Source: a virus
DNA: 20,149 bases
Strand: one strand, 5' to 3'
Virus record (IMG/VR): IMGVR_UViG_3300025771_000263
Span: 1 to 20,149 of that record
Every line of letters begins with the position of its first letter. Within the stretch, counting starts at the first letter, position 1. Shown here piece by piece: positions 6,390 to 13,297 of the stretch. The notes below the pieces were generated by a model, which saw only the letters and a list, made by a program, of their open reading frames with translations, searched no databases and had not been told where the DNA came from. The position numbers and the translations under genes were made by a program.

Positions 6390-8045
6390 TTACGCAAAGT
6401 AACTTAATGAATATGTTAATGATCCAACGCCGTTACCAATTGGGTTTCTATATTTTATGCTAACAGTTTCACTACCTACTGTTGAATCGAGATCGTCTAA
6501 AACAGCAGTCCATTCAATAGCACCATCACTGTTTCCTGTGTGACTGTAACTGTCAGTAACATTGATGCTTGAATCATTTCTAATTGTTATTGTTAAGCGA
6601 CCTTGTCTTGTTGTATCTGAAGATGTTCCATCTTTAACAACAAGATAATCAACATAAGCAATTTTATCTTTTCTAAATGGTAGTTTTATAATTTGTGTAG
6701 GTGAGTCAACTTCTGCTAGTGTTTCAGTTTTGATGCGTGATTTTGTAAAATGATAGCCATCAACATTTGGTTTAAATGGAACAGTGCTTAATGATGTTTC
6801 ATTAATATATGCATCTCTTTCAAAAAAGTCTCCAATGCTATCACAAAGATCACTTTCAAATTTTATAACACTTTCTTGTGGACTATTTTGTCCATTGCCG
6901 TTATTAGAAACATCAATAAAGATATTTCCTGTTGATGTATGTCCCCATGGGGTTGTACCATTTGGTGCGTGTACTGCAATACCAAAGTCGTCAATCTTAT
7001 CAAACTTATTGTTTCTAATTAGATATTGTCTAGGACCTTGTGACTGTGATCCACTTCCTGAACTTGTTCTTCCAAGATCAATACCAACATGACCAAATGT
7101 AAACAAACTATCACTTATTGTAATTGTATGTGTATCATAAATGCTGTAAACACCTATGCTTAATTGTGTAAATTGACAGTTTGATATTTTAACGTTTTCA
7201 CTTGTAAGAGCACCTAGTCCTCTAAATTCAATTCCACACTGAGCAACATCTAATCCATCCAATGAACTCCAGTGTCCTTTAAATTTTATGTTATCGAAAA
7301 TACTTTCAGTTGTATTGTCCAAATACATTATTGGAGCGTGTGCTGATACTGTTTGATCAACTTCAAGCGTTAATCCACTTACTAAAATGTTTACTGGTCT
7401 ATATAGGTTTTGCATACTTGCAAATTGAATATATGATCCTGGGGTACTATCACCTCCTACTGTTTGAAAAATAGGTTTAGCAGTTGGAGTTAGTTCTGAT
7501 GGATCAGGATACATTTTAATAATTGTTTTGTCCGGACCGTCACCTATGATGTTTGCATATGGCGGAATATAAAGAGTACCTATAACTTTATATTCACCTG
7601 CTTCAAACTTTAATGTGCGTCTTGAATTGGCATTAAACTTATCGCTTGAATTTAAAAAGATTTGGTCAATAGCACGTTGTAATGCTTCTGTGTCATCTGT
7701 TGATCCGTCACCTACTGCACCAAAAGATTTAATGCTTACAATATCATCTAATCTTTTTTGTATTGTTCTTTTGATAGGGTCGTTAGCAAATTCGCCCGTT
7801 TGTACAGTAGCACCAGTATTTCCTTTATATTCATACTGATCTAACAAATCAAATATATTTGTTTTTTCTGTTAGGATTTCTGTATTGCCAACAGCAGGAG
7901 CACCTTCGTCTACGCTACCGTTACCAATGTATAGTTTTTGTGTATCAATTGCCCAACCCAATTCTGCAGAGGCAAGTTGCGGTAAACCCGTAATTGTTTC
8001 TTTACCTCTTCGGTGTTGAATTTTTGAAATTTGAACTACTGCCAC
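6390..8045 (-). CDS. Tail spike/fibre protein with pectate-lyase-type beta-helix
   Basis: A 551-aa receptor-binding or surface-degrading protein. Residues about 1-60 (ISKIQHRRG..., SAELGWAIDTQKLYIGNG) match the short attachment module found at the start of many phage tail-fibre proteins. From about 104 the sequence KSFGAVGDGSTDDTEALQRA is the signature of the pectate-lyase-3/GH28-like right-handed beta-helix. It is followed by repeating V/I-x-I-x-N-x-x-F rungs up to about 400. The C-terminal 150 residues are a separate beta-rich domain. A single late-type promoter and an SD (AGGAG) precede the ATG. No catalytic residues can be assigned from sequence alone, so enzymatic versus purely adhesive function is open. 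Confidence 0.9.
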   Translation of the reverse strand: MAVVQISKIQHRRGKETITGLPQLASAELGWAIDTQKLYIGNGSVDEGAPAVGNTEILTEKTNIFDLLDQYEYKGNTGATVQTGEFANDPIKRTIQKRLDDIVSIKSFGAVGDGSTDDTEALQRAIDQIFLNSSDKFNANSRRTLKFEAGEYKVIGTLYIPPYANIIGDGPDKTIIKMYPDPSELTPTAKPIFQTVGGDSTPGSYIQFASMQNLYRPVNILVSGLTLEVDQTVSAHAPIMYLDNTTESIFDNIKFKGHWSSLDGLDVAQCGIEFRGLGALTSENVKISNCQFTQLSIGVYSIYDTHTITISDSLFTFGHVGIDLGRTSSGSGSQSQGPRQYLIRNNKFDKIDDFGIAVHAPNGTTPWGHTSTGNIFIDVSNNGNGQNSPQESVIKFESDLCDSIGDFFERDAYINETSLSTVPFKPNVDGYHFTKSRIKTETLAEVDSPTQIIKLPFRKDKIAYVDYLVVKDGTSSDTTRQGRLTITIRNDSSINVTDSYSHTGNSDGAIEWTAVLDDLDSTVGSETVSIKYRNPIGNGVGSLTYSLSYFA

Positions 8046-8068
8046 GTTACTCTCCTAATCATTTACAG

Positions 8069-8075
8069 TATTTAC
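8069..8075 (-). promoter_or_regulatory. Late promoter GTAAATA for the tail-spike gene
   Basis: It lies 23 bases upstream of the ATG at 8045, with an AGGAG Shine-Dalgarno sequence between. Confidence 0.6.
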
Positions 8076-8078
8076 CAT

Positions 8079-8774
8079 TTAGAAGTGATGATTAGCGTAG
8101 TAGTCTTCAACACGTTTTAACCATTCGTTTGACCAGTGTTCAAACTCGTCTGGCCATAGGTCAAACTGCTGATATTGTAGATCTCGTGAACACATAAACA
8201 CATGTCCTTCACGTATATCTGTGCCGTATACAGCGTTGTGTGCCATAGCGTATGCGGCCATTTGCAAGTAGTAGTCTTCTACCCACTCTTTTTTCTTGGG
8301 TTTATTGGTTTGTTTAAAGTCACAAATGCTAGGTTGTCCTTTATACATACCAACTAAGTCTGTTGTTCCTGAATACATTTCAGGATAGTATAATGCTTGT
8401 TCAATGCCCCAAATTTCATCCATATCTACTAGAGCATTTTCTATAATAACATCTGCCATTTTATTGGCTTGTACGTGTACTAGGTTGTTTCCAGGCTTGC
8501 GTTCTTCTCCAATAAGAAAACGTTCTAGATTGTTGTGCATTGCTGTACCAACACCTGCGGCTTCTGTTGTAATTCTTTTTGCGTTTTCTTCACCGACACG
8601 TTTTTTCCATTCGTTCAAATGGGTCATGTCTTTGGTCTTAGAAAGAATTGTTGTGACGCTTGGTGTTTTGGACCCGTCGGGTGCTTCGTATAATCTTTTA
8701 CCTTCTAGATTAATCTGTTTTACTGTGTGGTATTGGTAACGTTCCACATATGGTGGTGGGGTTGGGTTTTCCAT
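8079..8774 (-). CDS. PD-(D/E)XK exonuclease, RecB/Cas4/MGME1-like
   Basis: A 231-aa nuclease. The RecB-type motifs occur in order: G-T-A-M-H-N-N-L-E (about 76-84), supplying the conserved His; the acidic motif Y-S-G-T-T-D (D138); S-I-C-D-F-K (D151 and K153, the D...E/DxK core); and the Q-M-A-A-Y motif (about 171-175). Such enzymes process DNA ends in phage recombination or degrade host DNA. It stands apart from the neighbouring late genes under a sigma-70 promoter (8804-8833), so it is likely expressed early. The ribosome site AGGATTTTATTTTAATG lies in a 16-base block identical to the nrdB start region. Confidence 0.92.
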   Translation of the reverse strand: MENPTPPPYVERYQYHTVKQINLEGKRLYEAPDGSKTPSVTTILSKTKDMTHLNEWKKRVGEENAKRITTEAAGVGTAMHNNLERFLIGEERKPGNNLVHVQANKMADVIIENALVDMDEIWGIEQALYYPEMYSGTTDLVGMYKGQPSICDFKQTNKPKKKEWVEDYYLQMAAYAMAHNAVYGTDIREGHVFMCSRDLQYQQFDLWPDEFEHWSNEWLKRVEDYYANHHF

Positions 8775-8803
8775 TAAAATAAAATCCTATATAGTTAACA
8801 GTA

Positions 8804-8833
8804 ATTATAACTTATTAAGGTGGTAGAAGTCAA
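8804..8833 (-). promoter_or_regulatory. Sigma-70 (early) promoter of the exonuclease gene
   Basis: Minus-strand TTGACT (8833-8828), an 18-base spacer and a perfect TATAAT (8809-8804). Start is predicted near 8797, about 22 bases before the gene. It lacks the late motif. Confidence 0.72.
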
Positions 8834-8834
8834 G

Positions 8835-9185
8835 TTATGAACGACGTTTTGTTGCTCGTTTTGCCATCTTCTCAATGTTGTTTGTTGGACTTGAGTCAAC
8901 GTTATCTACTGTGCCATCGGCATCTTGTTGCATTTTGGTGTTTAGAACAACACCTTCTTCGTTGAAGTTTTGTACGACTGCTTGTATTTTGGGTGAACTA
9001 TCATAAAGACTTTTGAACACACCATAATCAAAAGAACCGTGCCCGGAAGATTTCATTATGTTTGTTATTGCTTCGTAAGAAAGTTGAGCAGGTGTACCTT
9101 CTGCGTTTGCACGTTGAATTTGATTTCTAAATAAAAGTACTAGATCTTGTTCTAGTTCATTACCTGCAACTTCGAAAAGTCTCAT
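8835..9185 (-). CDS. Small virion-block protein of unknown function, 116 aa
   Basis: The protein is helical at the N-terminus (MRLFEVAGNELEQDLVLLFR) and polar to basic at the C-terminus, ending KRATKRRS. It starts ten bases after the end of the 369-aa structural protein with SD AAGGAG, so it is co-transcribed with it. A possible L-F-E cleavage triplet occurs at residues 3-5, but this is too short to count as a capsid-targeting peptide. No family is recognised, and a virion role is suggested only by context. Confidence 0.8.
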   Translation of the reverse strand: MRLFEVAGNELEQDLVLLFRNQIQRANAEGTPAQLSYEAITNIMKSSGHGSFDYGVFKSLYDSSPKIQAVVQNFNEEGVVLNTKMQQDADGTVDNVDSSPTNNIEKMAKRATKRRS

Positions 9186-9194
9186 TATGACTCC

Positions 9195-10304
9195 TTACTG
9201 AGCCAACTTGTTCATTATGCGAGTTGATTCTGCAATAGACTTTTTCTTTGGTATATAACTTTCACGCTTTTCTCTACCTTCTGGCTCTTCACCTCCAGTA
9301 GCAGGTTCGCTTGCACCAAACTCATCATCTGCCGGCATTGGACCTTCAGCATCAAGTTCTGAGTCTGCTGGTTCTTCAATATCACCTTCTGGTTCTGCGC
9401 CAATAGTATCTGCTGGTGCATTTTCTCCTGTGATAATGCTTACGCCTGCATTAAGTGCTTCACGTGATGATGTTAAAACTTCTTGTGTATTTGTTAGTGC
9501 AGGTTTAACTGTGTTTACAAAGTTATCTGCTTGTTCTTGTCCTAGTTCATCTCTAATTGAGTCTGCTAGTTCAAGCATACCTTCCGCACCCATTTCAGCA
9601 ACGTCTTCTAAGAATGCAGTAAATCTATCTACCATGTCCTTAGCGGCCATTACTAGTTCTGCTTGTTCTTCTGCGCCTTCTTTAATAACGCTTTCTCCCA
9701 TGCCACGTTTCAATGCTTTAATTCTTTGAACGCCCATTGGGTTTAAGAATGGTTCCATCATTGCCATCATAGCATCTTTGAATGCTTCAATCTGTTGTCT
9801 GTTAAGTTGTTCACCACCCATGATTTTCTTGATAGCCATTCTAGCCATGTTGGCTTTGTTTTTGTCTGTCATGATCATTTTTAATGCTGTCATTATTCTT
9901 GAATCAGCACCTGAGTCTTGTGGCTCTTCTTGTGGCTCTTCTTGTGGAACTTCTGCTTCAGCAAAATCTCTTGCAACATCTGCATCATCTGCTTCAACAC
10001 TAATAACGTCTTCACCAAGATCTTCTTCATCAGCAACTTCTAGGGGATTATCAAGATATTGATTAATTGCTGACTCTACTATTTTACCAATAAGTAGTGT
10101 CTTTTGATATTCTTCGTTTTTTAGTGATTCGTTAAATTTATTTTTAACTTCAAATTCTTTTAGTTTACCTTGAATCTTTTTGCTATAGGATTCTAATTGA
10201 TCCTTGCTATATTTGGCGATATCTACAGACACGCCGTATTTGCTACGTAGGTCTTTTTGTAGTGACTCTACTGTAACTGTGTTCATAAAATCAGATGTTT
10301 TCAT
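9195..10304 (-). CDS. Large acidic helical virion protein, 369 aa
   Basis: A highly charged, almost entirely helical protein. Residues about 86-133 are very acidic and include a short E-E-P-Q-E-E-P-Q repeat. A Met- and Ala-rich core at about 135-290 contains MVDRFTAFLEDVAEMGAEGM and ELADSIRDELGQEQADNF. A second acidic, proline-rich region lies at 290-345, and the tail is basic. From memory the core resembles a conserved virion protein of T4-like cyanophages, perhaps internal or scaffold-like. I AE|S near the C-terminus (KKSIAESTRIM) would fit a prohead-protease site. It has a late-type promoter (10336-10342) and the SD GGGGA. Confidence 0.85.
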   Translation of the reverse strand: MKTSDFMNTVTVESLQKDLRSKYGVSVDIAKYSKDQLESYSKKIQGKLKEFEVKNKFNESLKNEEYQKTLLIGKIVESAINQYLDNPLEVADEEDLGEDVISVEADDADVARDFAEAEVPQEEPQEEPQDSGADSRIMTALKMIMTDKNKANMARMAIKKIMGGEQLNRQQIEAFKDAMMAMMEPFLNPMGVQRIKALKRGMGESVIKEGAEEQAELVMAAKDMVDRFTAFLEDVAEMGAEGMLELADSIRDELGQEQADNFVNTVKPALTNTQEVLTSSREALNAGVSIITGENAPADTIGAEPEGDIEEPADSELDAEGPMPADDEFGASEPATGGEEPEGREKRESYIPKKKSIAESTRIMNKLAQ

Positions 10305-10334
10305 CTTTATAATTCCCCTAACGTTATTATAGTG

Positions 10335-10823
10335 TTATTTAGTTTCAAACAATAAACTTTCTGCCTTATTAAGGATTAGGCTTACCTCGTGTTTAGCACG
10401 TTTATAGCGTGGCATATACTCCTCTATACGTGCTGTATATATGTCCATTTTGACTATATCATTGTTTTTTATGGCTACAGCAAGCAAATGCTTGAATATT
10501 CGTATTTCATTAAACCAATGCATATAATCGTGATCTTGTTTGAGTATTTCGCTTTCTTTGAACCTTACTTGTTGTCCTAGATATATTGCTATTGCGATTG
10601 CTATCTTATGACTAGCAATATCTGTATAGTATTTTATCTTTGGATTGTGTAAATTGGTAATGTTATACCAGCCATTATTGTTTTTCTTTATGAAACAGTG
10701 TTTAAACTTGATTCCACCATTATGGGCAACAGGCAAAACAAACCCGCTTTTCTTTAAGCGAAGTTTTACTGCTTGTGCTGTTTCCGCAAAAGTGGATACT
10801 AGTTTTTTGACTTCGGGTTTCAT
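10335..10823 (-). CDS. Unknown phage protein, 162 aa, possibly leaderless
   Basis: A basic, soluble, mostly helical protein (MKPEVKKLVSTFAETAQAVK...). It has a central aromatic/His segment (DYMHWFNEIRIFKHLLAVAI) and a basic C-terminal helix. There is no Shine-Dalgarno sequence; TATAAT (10834-10829) ends five bases before the ATG, so the message would begin at or next to the start codon. Its stop TAA is embedded in the next gene's late promoter CTAAATA. No family is recognised. Confidence 0.78.
   Translation of the reverse strand: MKPEVKKLVSTFAETAQAVKLRLKKSGFVLPVAHNGGIKFKHCFIKKNNNGWYNITNLHNPKIKYYTDIASHKIAIAIAIYLGQQVRFKESEILKQDHDYMHWFNEIRIFKHLLAVAIKNNDIVKMDIYTARIEEYMPRYKRAKHEVSLILNKAESLLFETK
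10336..10342 (-). promoter_or_regulatory. Late promoter CTAAATA for the 369-aa virion protein
   Basis: It overlaps the TAA stop of the upstream 162-aa gene and lies 31 bases before the ATG at 10304. Confidence 0.6.
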
Positions 10824-10846
10824 AGTGTATTATAACACTTAGTTAA

Positions 10847-11431
10847 CTAAAACGCAAGGTCTTTTTTATCGAATTTGATACTTTGAGGTTGGCCCGCAAC
10901 TTTTTTCTTCGGCTCGATTTCAACTTCTCGGCCTGTTACATTTTTTACTTTCATGCTAGTAGGAACTACTTTATTTGGATTCCTAGGATCTGGCAAAGGA
11001 AGTTCTAATTCTTGTCCACGTTGTAAATCTACTTGTTGGCCTTGAGCCTGATCTGTACCGATAGTTCCTTGTGTTCCCTGTGCTTGTCCAAATGTTCCAG
11101 ACGTATTACCACTACCGGAGTTACCTGTACCGATGCTATTAATTTTATTTTTTACATAATTTGTTGCTGTCTTTTTAATTCCTCTACCAATGCCACGTGC
11201 CGCGGATCCTACTCCACGACCAACTGCTTGAACACCTTTTGCTAGTCCACGACCAACTGCCGCCGCTCCCCTTAGTGCCGCACCGCCAGCCATTGCTCCT
11301 ACTCTTGCTAGACCGCCAACTGCCATACCAATTGCAGGAAGTATTTCGTCAAGTTGTTCTTCGGTTAAATCATGGTTGAGTATAACCTCTTTGAACTCTT
11401 TGTGTTTTGGATCTAATTCATCTATACGCAT
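10847..11431 (-). CDS. Gly/Ala/Arg-rich predicted internal virion protein, 194 aa
   Basis: The N-terminal 32 residues are acidic and contain the possible prohead-protease sites L22-T-E24 and L27-D-E29. Next comes a long small-residue segment (about 33-88, AIGMAVGGLARVGAMAGGAA... then repeating VGRG) with regularly spaced Arg/Lys, like an amphipathic or membrane-active stretch. A Gly/Ser/Thr/Gln-rich linker at about 98-135 leads to a C-terminal beta-rich domain (ELPLPDPRNPNKVVPTSMKV...). The ATG overlaps the stop of the upstream basic protein (TAATG), making it the third gene of the 12029-10847 operon. I infer a packaged virion protein that may act on membranes during DNA entry. No family is recognised. 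Confidence 0.82.
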   Translation of the reverse strand: MRIDELDPKHKEFKEVILNHDLTEEQLDEILPAIGMAVGGLARVGAMAGGAALRGAAAVGRGLAKGVQAVGRGVGSAARGIGRGIKKTATNYVKNKINSIGTGNSGSGNTSGTFGQAQGTQGTIGTDQAQGQQVDLQRGQELELPLPDPRNPNKVVPTSMKVKNVTGREVEIEPKKKVAGQPQSIKFDKKDLAF

Positions 11432-11757
11432 TAGTTTTTAAACTTCGCTTTCTTGGGTGTTTTTGCTTTGTTCTTTTGTGCAACTGCTCTTGTAATTCCT
11501 GAACCTTTTTTAGTAAACATTGCCTTTTTTGCGGTCATCTTTGGTTTTCTTGCACGGGTAACTGTCATAGTCTTTTTCTTTTGTGCATCGATCGGAGCAT
11601 GACAAGTAGACATTTTAGCAACAATTCGTCCTTTGCGTGGACCACTTACACATCTAAATTTACGTGTTACTTTACCTTTATGAGAGCCGCCTGGCTTACC
11701 TCCTCTACCAAAGATAAATTTTCCACCTGCTTCTGTTATAAATTCTATTGCTTTCAT
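11431..11757 (-). CDS. Basic predicted internal (packaged) protein, paralog 1, 108 aa
   Basis: It begins MKAIEFITE|AGGK, which closely resembles the T4 internal-protein capsid-targeting sequence that prohead protease cuts after I/L-x-E. The rest is extremely basic. It shares with its upstream neighbour the block R-K-F-R-C-V-x-G-x-R-K-G-R-I-V-A-x4-C (residues about 31-52), so the two genes are tandem paralogs with two conserved cysteines. A Lys/Ala/Thr-rich tail follows (KKTMTVTRARKPKMTAKKAM). I expect a small DNA-associated protein packed in the head and possibly injected with the genome. The ATG overlaps the previous stop (ATGA). Confidence 0.85.
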   Translation of the reverse strand: MKAIEFITEAGGKFIFGRGGKPGGSHKGKVTRKFRCVSGPRKGRIVAKMSTCHAPIDAQKKKTMTVTRARKPKMTAKKAMFTKKGSGITRAVAQKNKAKTPKKAKFKN

Positions 11758-12029
11758 CGTCTATTCAAAAACTTCAATGCTCTGCTTGCTGGATTAGTAC
11801 GCTTGGTTCTTCTTGATCTCATAGCCATACGTTTGCCTAACTTTTTGCGTGTAATACGCATACGCATTTTTGCTTGTATGTTCGGAGCGGCAAAACACTG
11901 TTGAGGTTCAGCAACAATACGTCCATGACGCTTGCCTCCCACGCAACGATATTTGCGAACCAGTTTCTTTCCGGTTCTGCCCCAGATTTGCTTCTCCGTG
12001 AGATTATTAAAAAGTTCTACTAACAACAT
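11754..12029 (-). CDS. Basic predicted internal (packaged) protein, paralog 2, 91 aa
   Basis: First gene of the three-gene operon. The N-terminus MLLVELFNNLTE|KQ fits a capsid-targeting peptide with an L-T-E cleavage site at residues 10-12. The shared block is R-K-Y-R-C-V-G-G-K-R-H-G-R-I-V-A-x4-C (about 25-46). It is followed by an Arg/Lys-rich tail (RMRITRKKLGKRMAMRSRRT), giving a very high predicted pI. No Shine-Dalgarno sequence precedes the ATG. CTAAATA ends five bases upstream, predicting a leaderless late mRNA. The role as packaged DNA-binding protein is inferred from composition and N-terminus. Confidence 0.85.
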   Translation of the reverse strand: MLLVELFNNLTEKQIWGRTGKKLVRKYRCVGGKRHGRIVAEPQQCFAAPNIQAKMRMRITRKKLGKRMAMRSRRTKRTNPASRALKFLNRR

Positions 12030-12034
12030 GCTAG

Positions 12035-12041
12035 TATTTAG
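12035..12041 (-). promoter_or_regulatory. Late promoter CTAAATA, +1 on start codon
   Basis: It ends exactly five bases before the ATG at 12029. T4 late start sites lie five bases after TATAAATA, so a leaderless mRNA is predicted. Confidence 0.62.
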
Positions 12042-12043
12042 TG

Positions 12044-12280
12044 TTATTTGAAGTTAATGAGAATGACTACGATTGTAGATAGTAGTCCTGCAACGATAGT
12101 GCCTGATGTACCAATTATAACTTTAATTAAAGATGAATGTGATTTAGCCATATCATCATGCATTGCTGACACTTTGGTCTCTACATTGCCGAGGCGTTTT
12201 TCTAGCACTTCGTAACGCTGTTGACACAGGTCTACGTGTGCTTCTAAATTTTCTTTTTCTAAGTCTGTGGCACGTGCCAT
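12044..12280 (-). CDS. Coiled-coil protein with C-terminal membrane anchor (XhlA-like)
   Basis: A 78-aa protein. Residues 1-50 form a charged coiled coil (ATDLEKENLEAHVDLCQQRY, then LEKRLGNVETKVSAMHDDMA). Residues about 53-76 form one membrane span (VIIGTSGTIVAGLLSTIVVILI) ending in NFK. This layout is that of the XhlA/holin-associated family, which works with holins or anchors at the inner membrane. It has its own late-type promoter overlapping the preceding gene's stop and a leader of about 98 bases containing a small hairpin (ACCCT-AGAGTA-AGGGT). SD GGAG is ten bases from the ATG. A lysis role is plausible, not proven. Confidence 0.8.
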   Translation of the reverse strand: MARATDLEKENLEAHVDLCQQRYEVLEKRLGNVETKVSAMHDDMAKSHSSLIKVIIGTSGTIVAGLLSTIVVILINFK

Positions 12281-12382
12281 ATATTTTATTCTCCGTAAAC
12301 ACCCTTACTCTAGGGTAATTAAGTAAACTCGTTAGTTGGCCTTAATGTGTTTTTATGGTGTGCCTGAAAGTTGCCTTCAAAG

Positions 12383-12790
12383 TTATTTAGCAACTTCAAC
12401 GGTAATATTGGATTTACCTTTGTCATTAACTACAAACATTTTAGGTGCAGGAACCGTCTCTGTTAGGCCTCCTAGCACTGGTACTTGCTCTAAATCATCT
12501 TTTAGGAACCCTACGGGGTCTCCATCGCTCATATACGCATCAGCATGGTCAACTTCAAACTCGTATGTCCATACTTTATGTTCGCCCTTGTAATTTGCTC
12601 CAAATTCTCCTGTAACATCGCGTGTTTCAACATAGGGGTCGTCATTGTTATCAATCAAGTTTCTTAAATTGATTGTTTGAAGAAGGGTTTGATAGTTGTG
12701 CTGTTGTAACAGTTTTTGTTCATCGCCCTGATCTTTACGTCTAACGTCAGTGCGTGTCACATCAACAAGTGTTTTTATACGTATTTTCAT
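12383..12790 (-). CDS. Conserved phage protein of unknown function, 135 aa, predicted leaderless
   Basis: A soluble acidic protein with an N-terminal strand-rich start (MKIRIKTLVDVTRTDVRRKD), a central motif KGEHKVWTYEFEVDHADAY (about 69-87) and a C-terminal hydrophobic-strand region (VPVLGGLTETVPAPKMFVVN). It recalls T4-like cyanophage hypothetical proteins, from memory only. The ATG has no Shine-Dalgarno sequence; GTAAATA ends five bases before it, so the transcript should start at the ATG. A strong terminator separates it from the upstream gene, so it has its own transcript. Function is unknown. Confidence 0.82.
   Translation of the reverse strand: MKIRIKTLVDVTRTDVRRKDQGDEQKLLQQHNYQTLLQTINLRNLIDNNDDPYVETRDVTGEFGANYKGEHKVWTYEFEVDHADAYMSDGDPVGFLKDDLEQVPVLGGLTETVPAPKMFVVNDKGKSNITVEVAK
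12384..12390 (-). promoter_or_regulatory. Late promoter CTAAATA for the coiled-coil membrane protein
   Basis: The TAA within the motif is the stop codon of the upstream 135-aa gene. Predicted +1 is at 12378. Confidence 0.55.
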
Positions 12791-12795
12791 AACAC

Positions 12796-12802
12796 TATTT
12801 AC
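12796..12802 (-). promoter_or_regulatory. Late promoter GTAAATA, +1 on start codon
   Basis: Five bases (GTGTT on the minus strand) separate the motif from the ATG at 12790. Confidence 0.62.
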
Positions 12803-12809
12803 CGGTCAT

Positions 12810-12842
12810 AAAAAAAGGGTGCCAATTTCTTGACACCCTTTT
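12810..12842 (-). terminator. Rho-independent terminator of the 110-aa gene
   Basis: On the minus strand the stem GGGTG...CACCC (12838-12834 with 12821-12817) is extended by AAAA/TTTT and an inner CAA/TTG. It is followed by seven Ts (12816-12810). It ends the 13204-12872 transcript just before the next late promoter. Confidence 0.85.
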
Positions 12843-12871
12843 GATTGTAGTTAAAACTACTGTTTGACCTA

Positions 12872-13204
12872 TTATGCTAAGCCTAAAAGTGTAGTTAACT
12901 GAGTAACTGTAGTGTTAGAAACACCAAGTACTTTGTCTACTCTTGCTTTAACATCATCAGCGTCAACTGCATGACCGTCCATAATTACGATCATAACGTC
13001 ACCGTCTGTTTTAGTTTCAAACATTAATGCGCCTAACTCGTCTGCTACTTGCTCAGCAGTTCCTTTAGTGATAGCAGAACCTGCTCCACCTGAAGATGCT
13101 GTTAATGCAGATGCAGGGTTAATTTCAAAACCCTTTAATTGATTTGTGCTGTACAAAGTCGCTAATGCGTGTACTGCTCCGTTTACTCTTGATACTTCAG
13201 CCAT
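12872..13204 (-). CDS. Probable abundant monocistronic phage protein, 110 aa
   Basis: The protein starts MAEVSRVNGAVHALATLYST and continues with a Ser/Gly/Ala-rich stretch (ALTASSGGAGSAITKGTAEQ). It then has a beta-rich centre (VMIVIMDGH) and a helical C-terminus ending TTLLGLA. The gene is isolated: late promoter at 13263-13269, a hairpin at the very 5' end of the mRNA, SD AAGGAG, and a strong terminator. This layout is typical of a highly expressed single protein such as a head decoration or other structural protein, although the sequence gives no diagnostic motif. From memory, similar short proteins starting SRVNG exist in cyanophages. Confidence 0.85.
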   Translation of the reverse strand: MAEVSRVNGAVHALATLYSTNQLKGFEINPASALTASSGGAGSAITKGTAEQVADELGALMFETKTDGDVMIVIMDGHAVDADDVKARVDKVLGVSNTTVTQLTTLLGLA

Positions 13205-13232
13205 TTTATTTCTCCTTTTTACTCGTTAATGG

Positions 13233-13256
13233 CGATCCCACTCTCAATGGGCATCG
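13233..13256 (-). promoter_or_regulatory. 5'-terminal mRNA hairpin
   Basis: On the minus strand CGATGCCCA pairs with TGGGATCG across a 7-nt loop with one bulged G. With the late promoter at 13269-13263, +1 falls at 13257, so the stem starts at +2, a position that protects mRNA from 5'-end-dependent decay. Confidence 0.6.
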
Positions 13257-13262
13257 TAGTAA

Positions 13263-13269
13263 TATTTAG
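13263..13269 (-). promoter_or_regulatory. Late promoter CTAAATA for the 110-aa gene
   Basis: It is 58 bases before the ATG and immediately upstream of the 5' hairpin. Confidence 0.6.
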
Positions 13270-13297
13270 TCTTTTTTGGAAAAACCGGCGTAAATGG

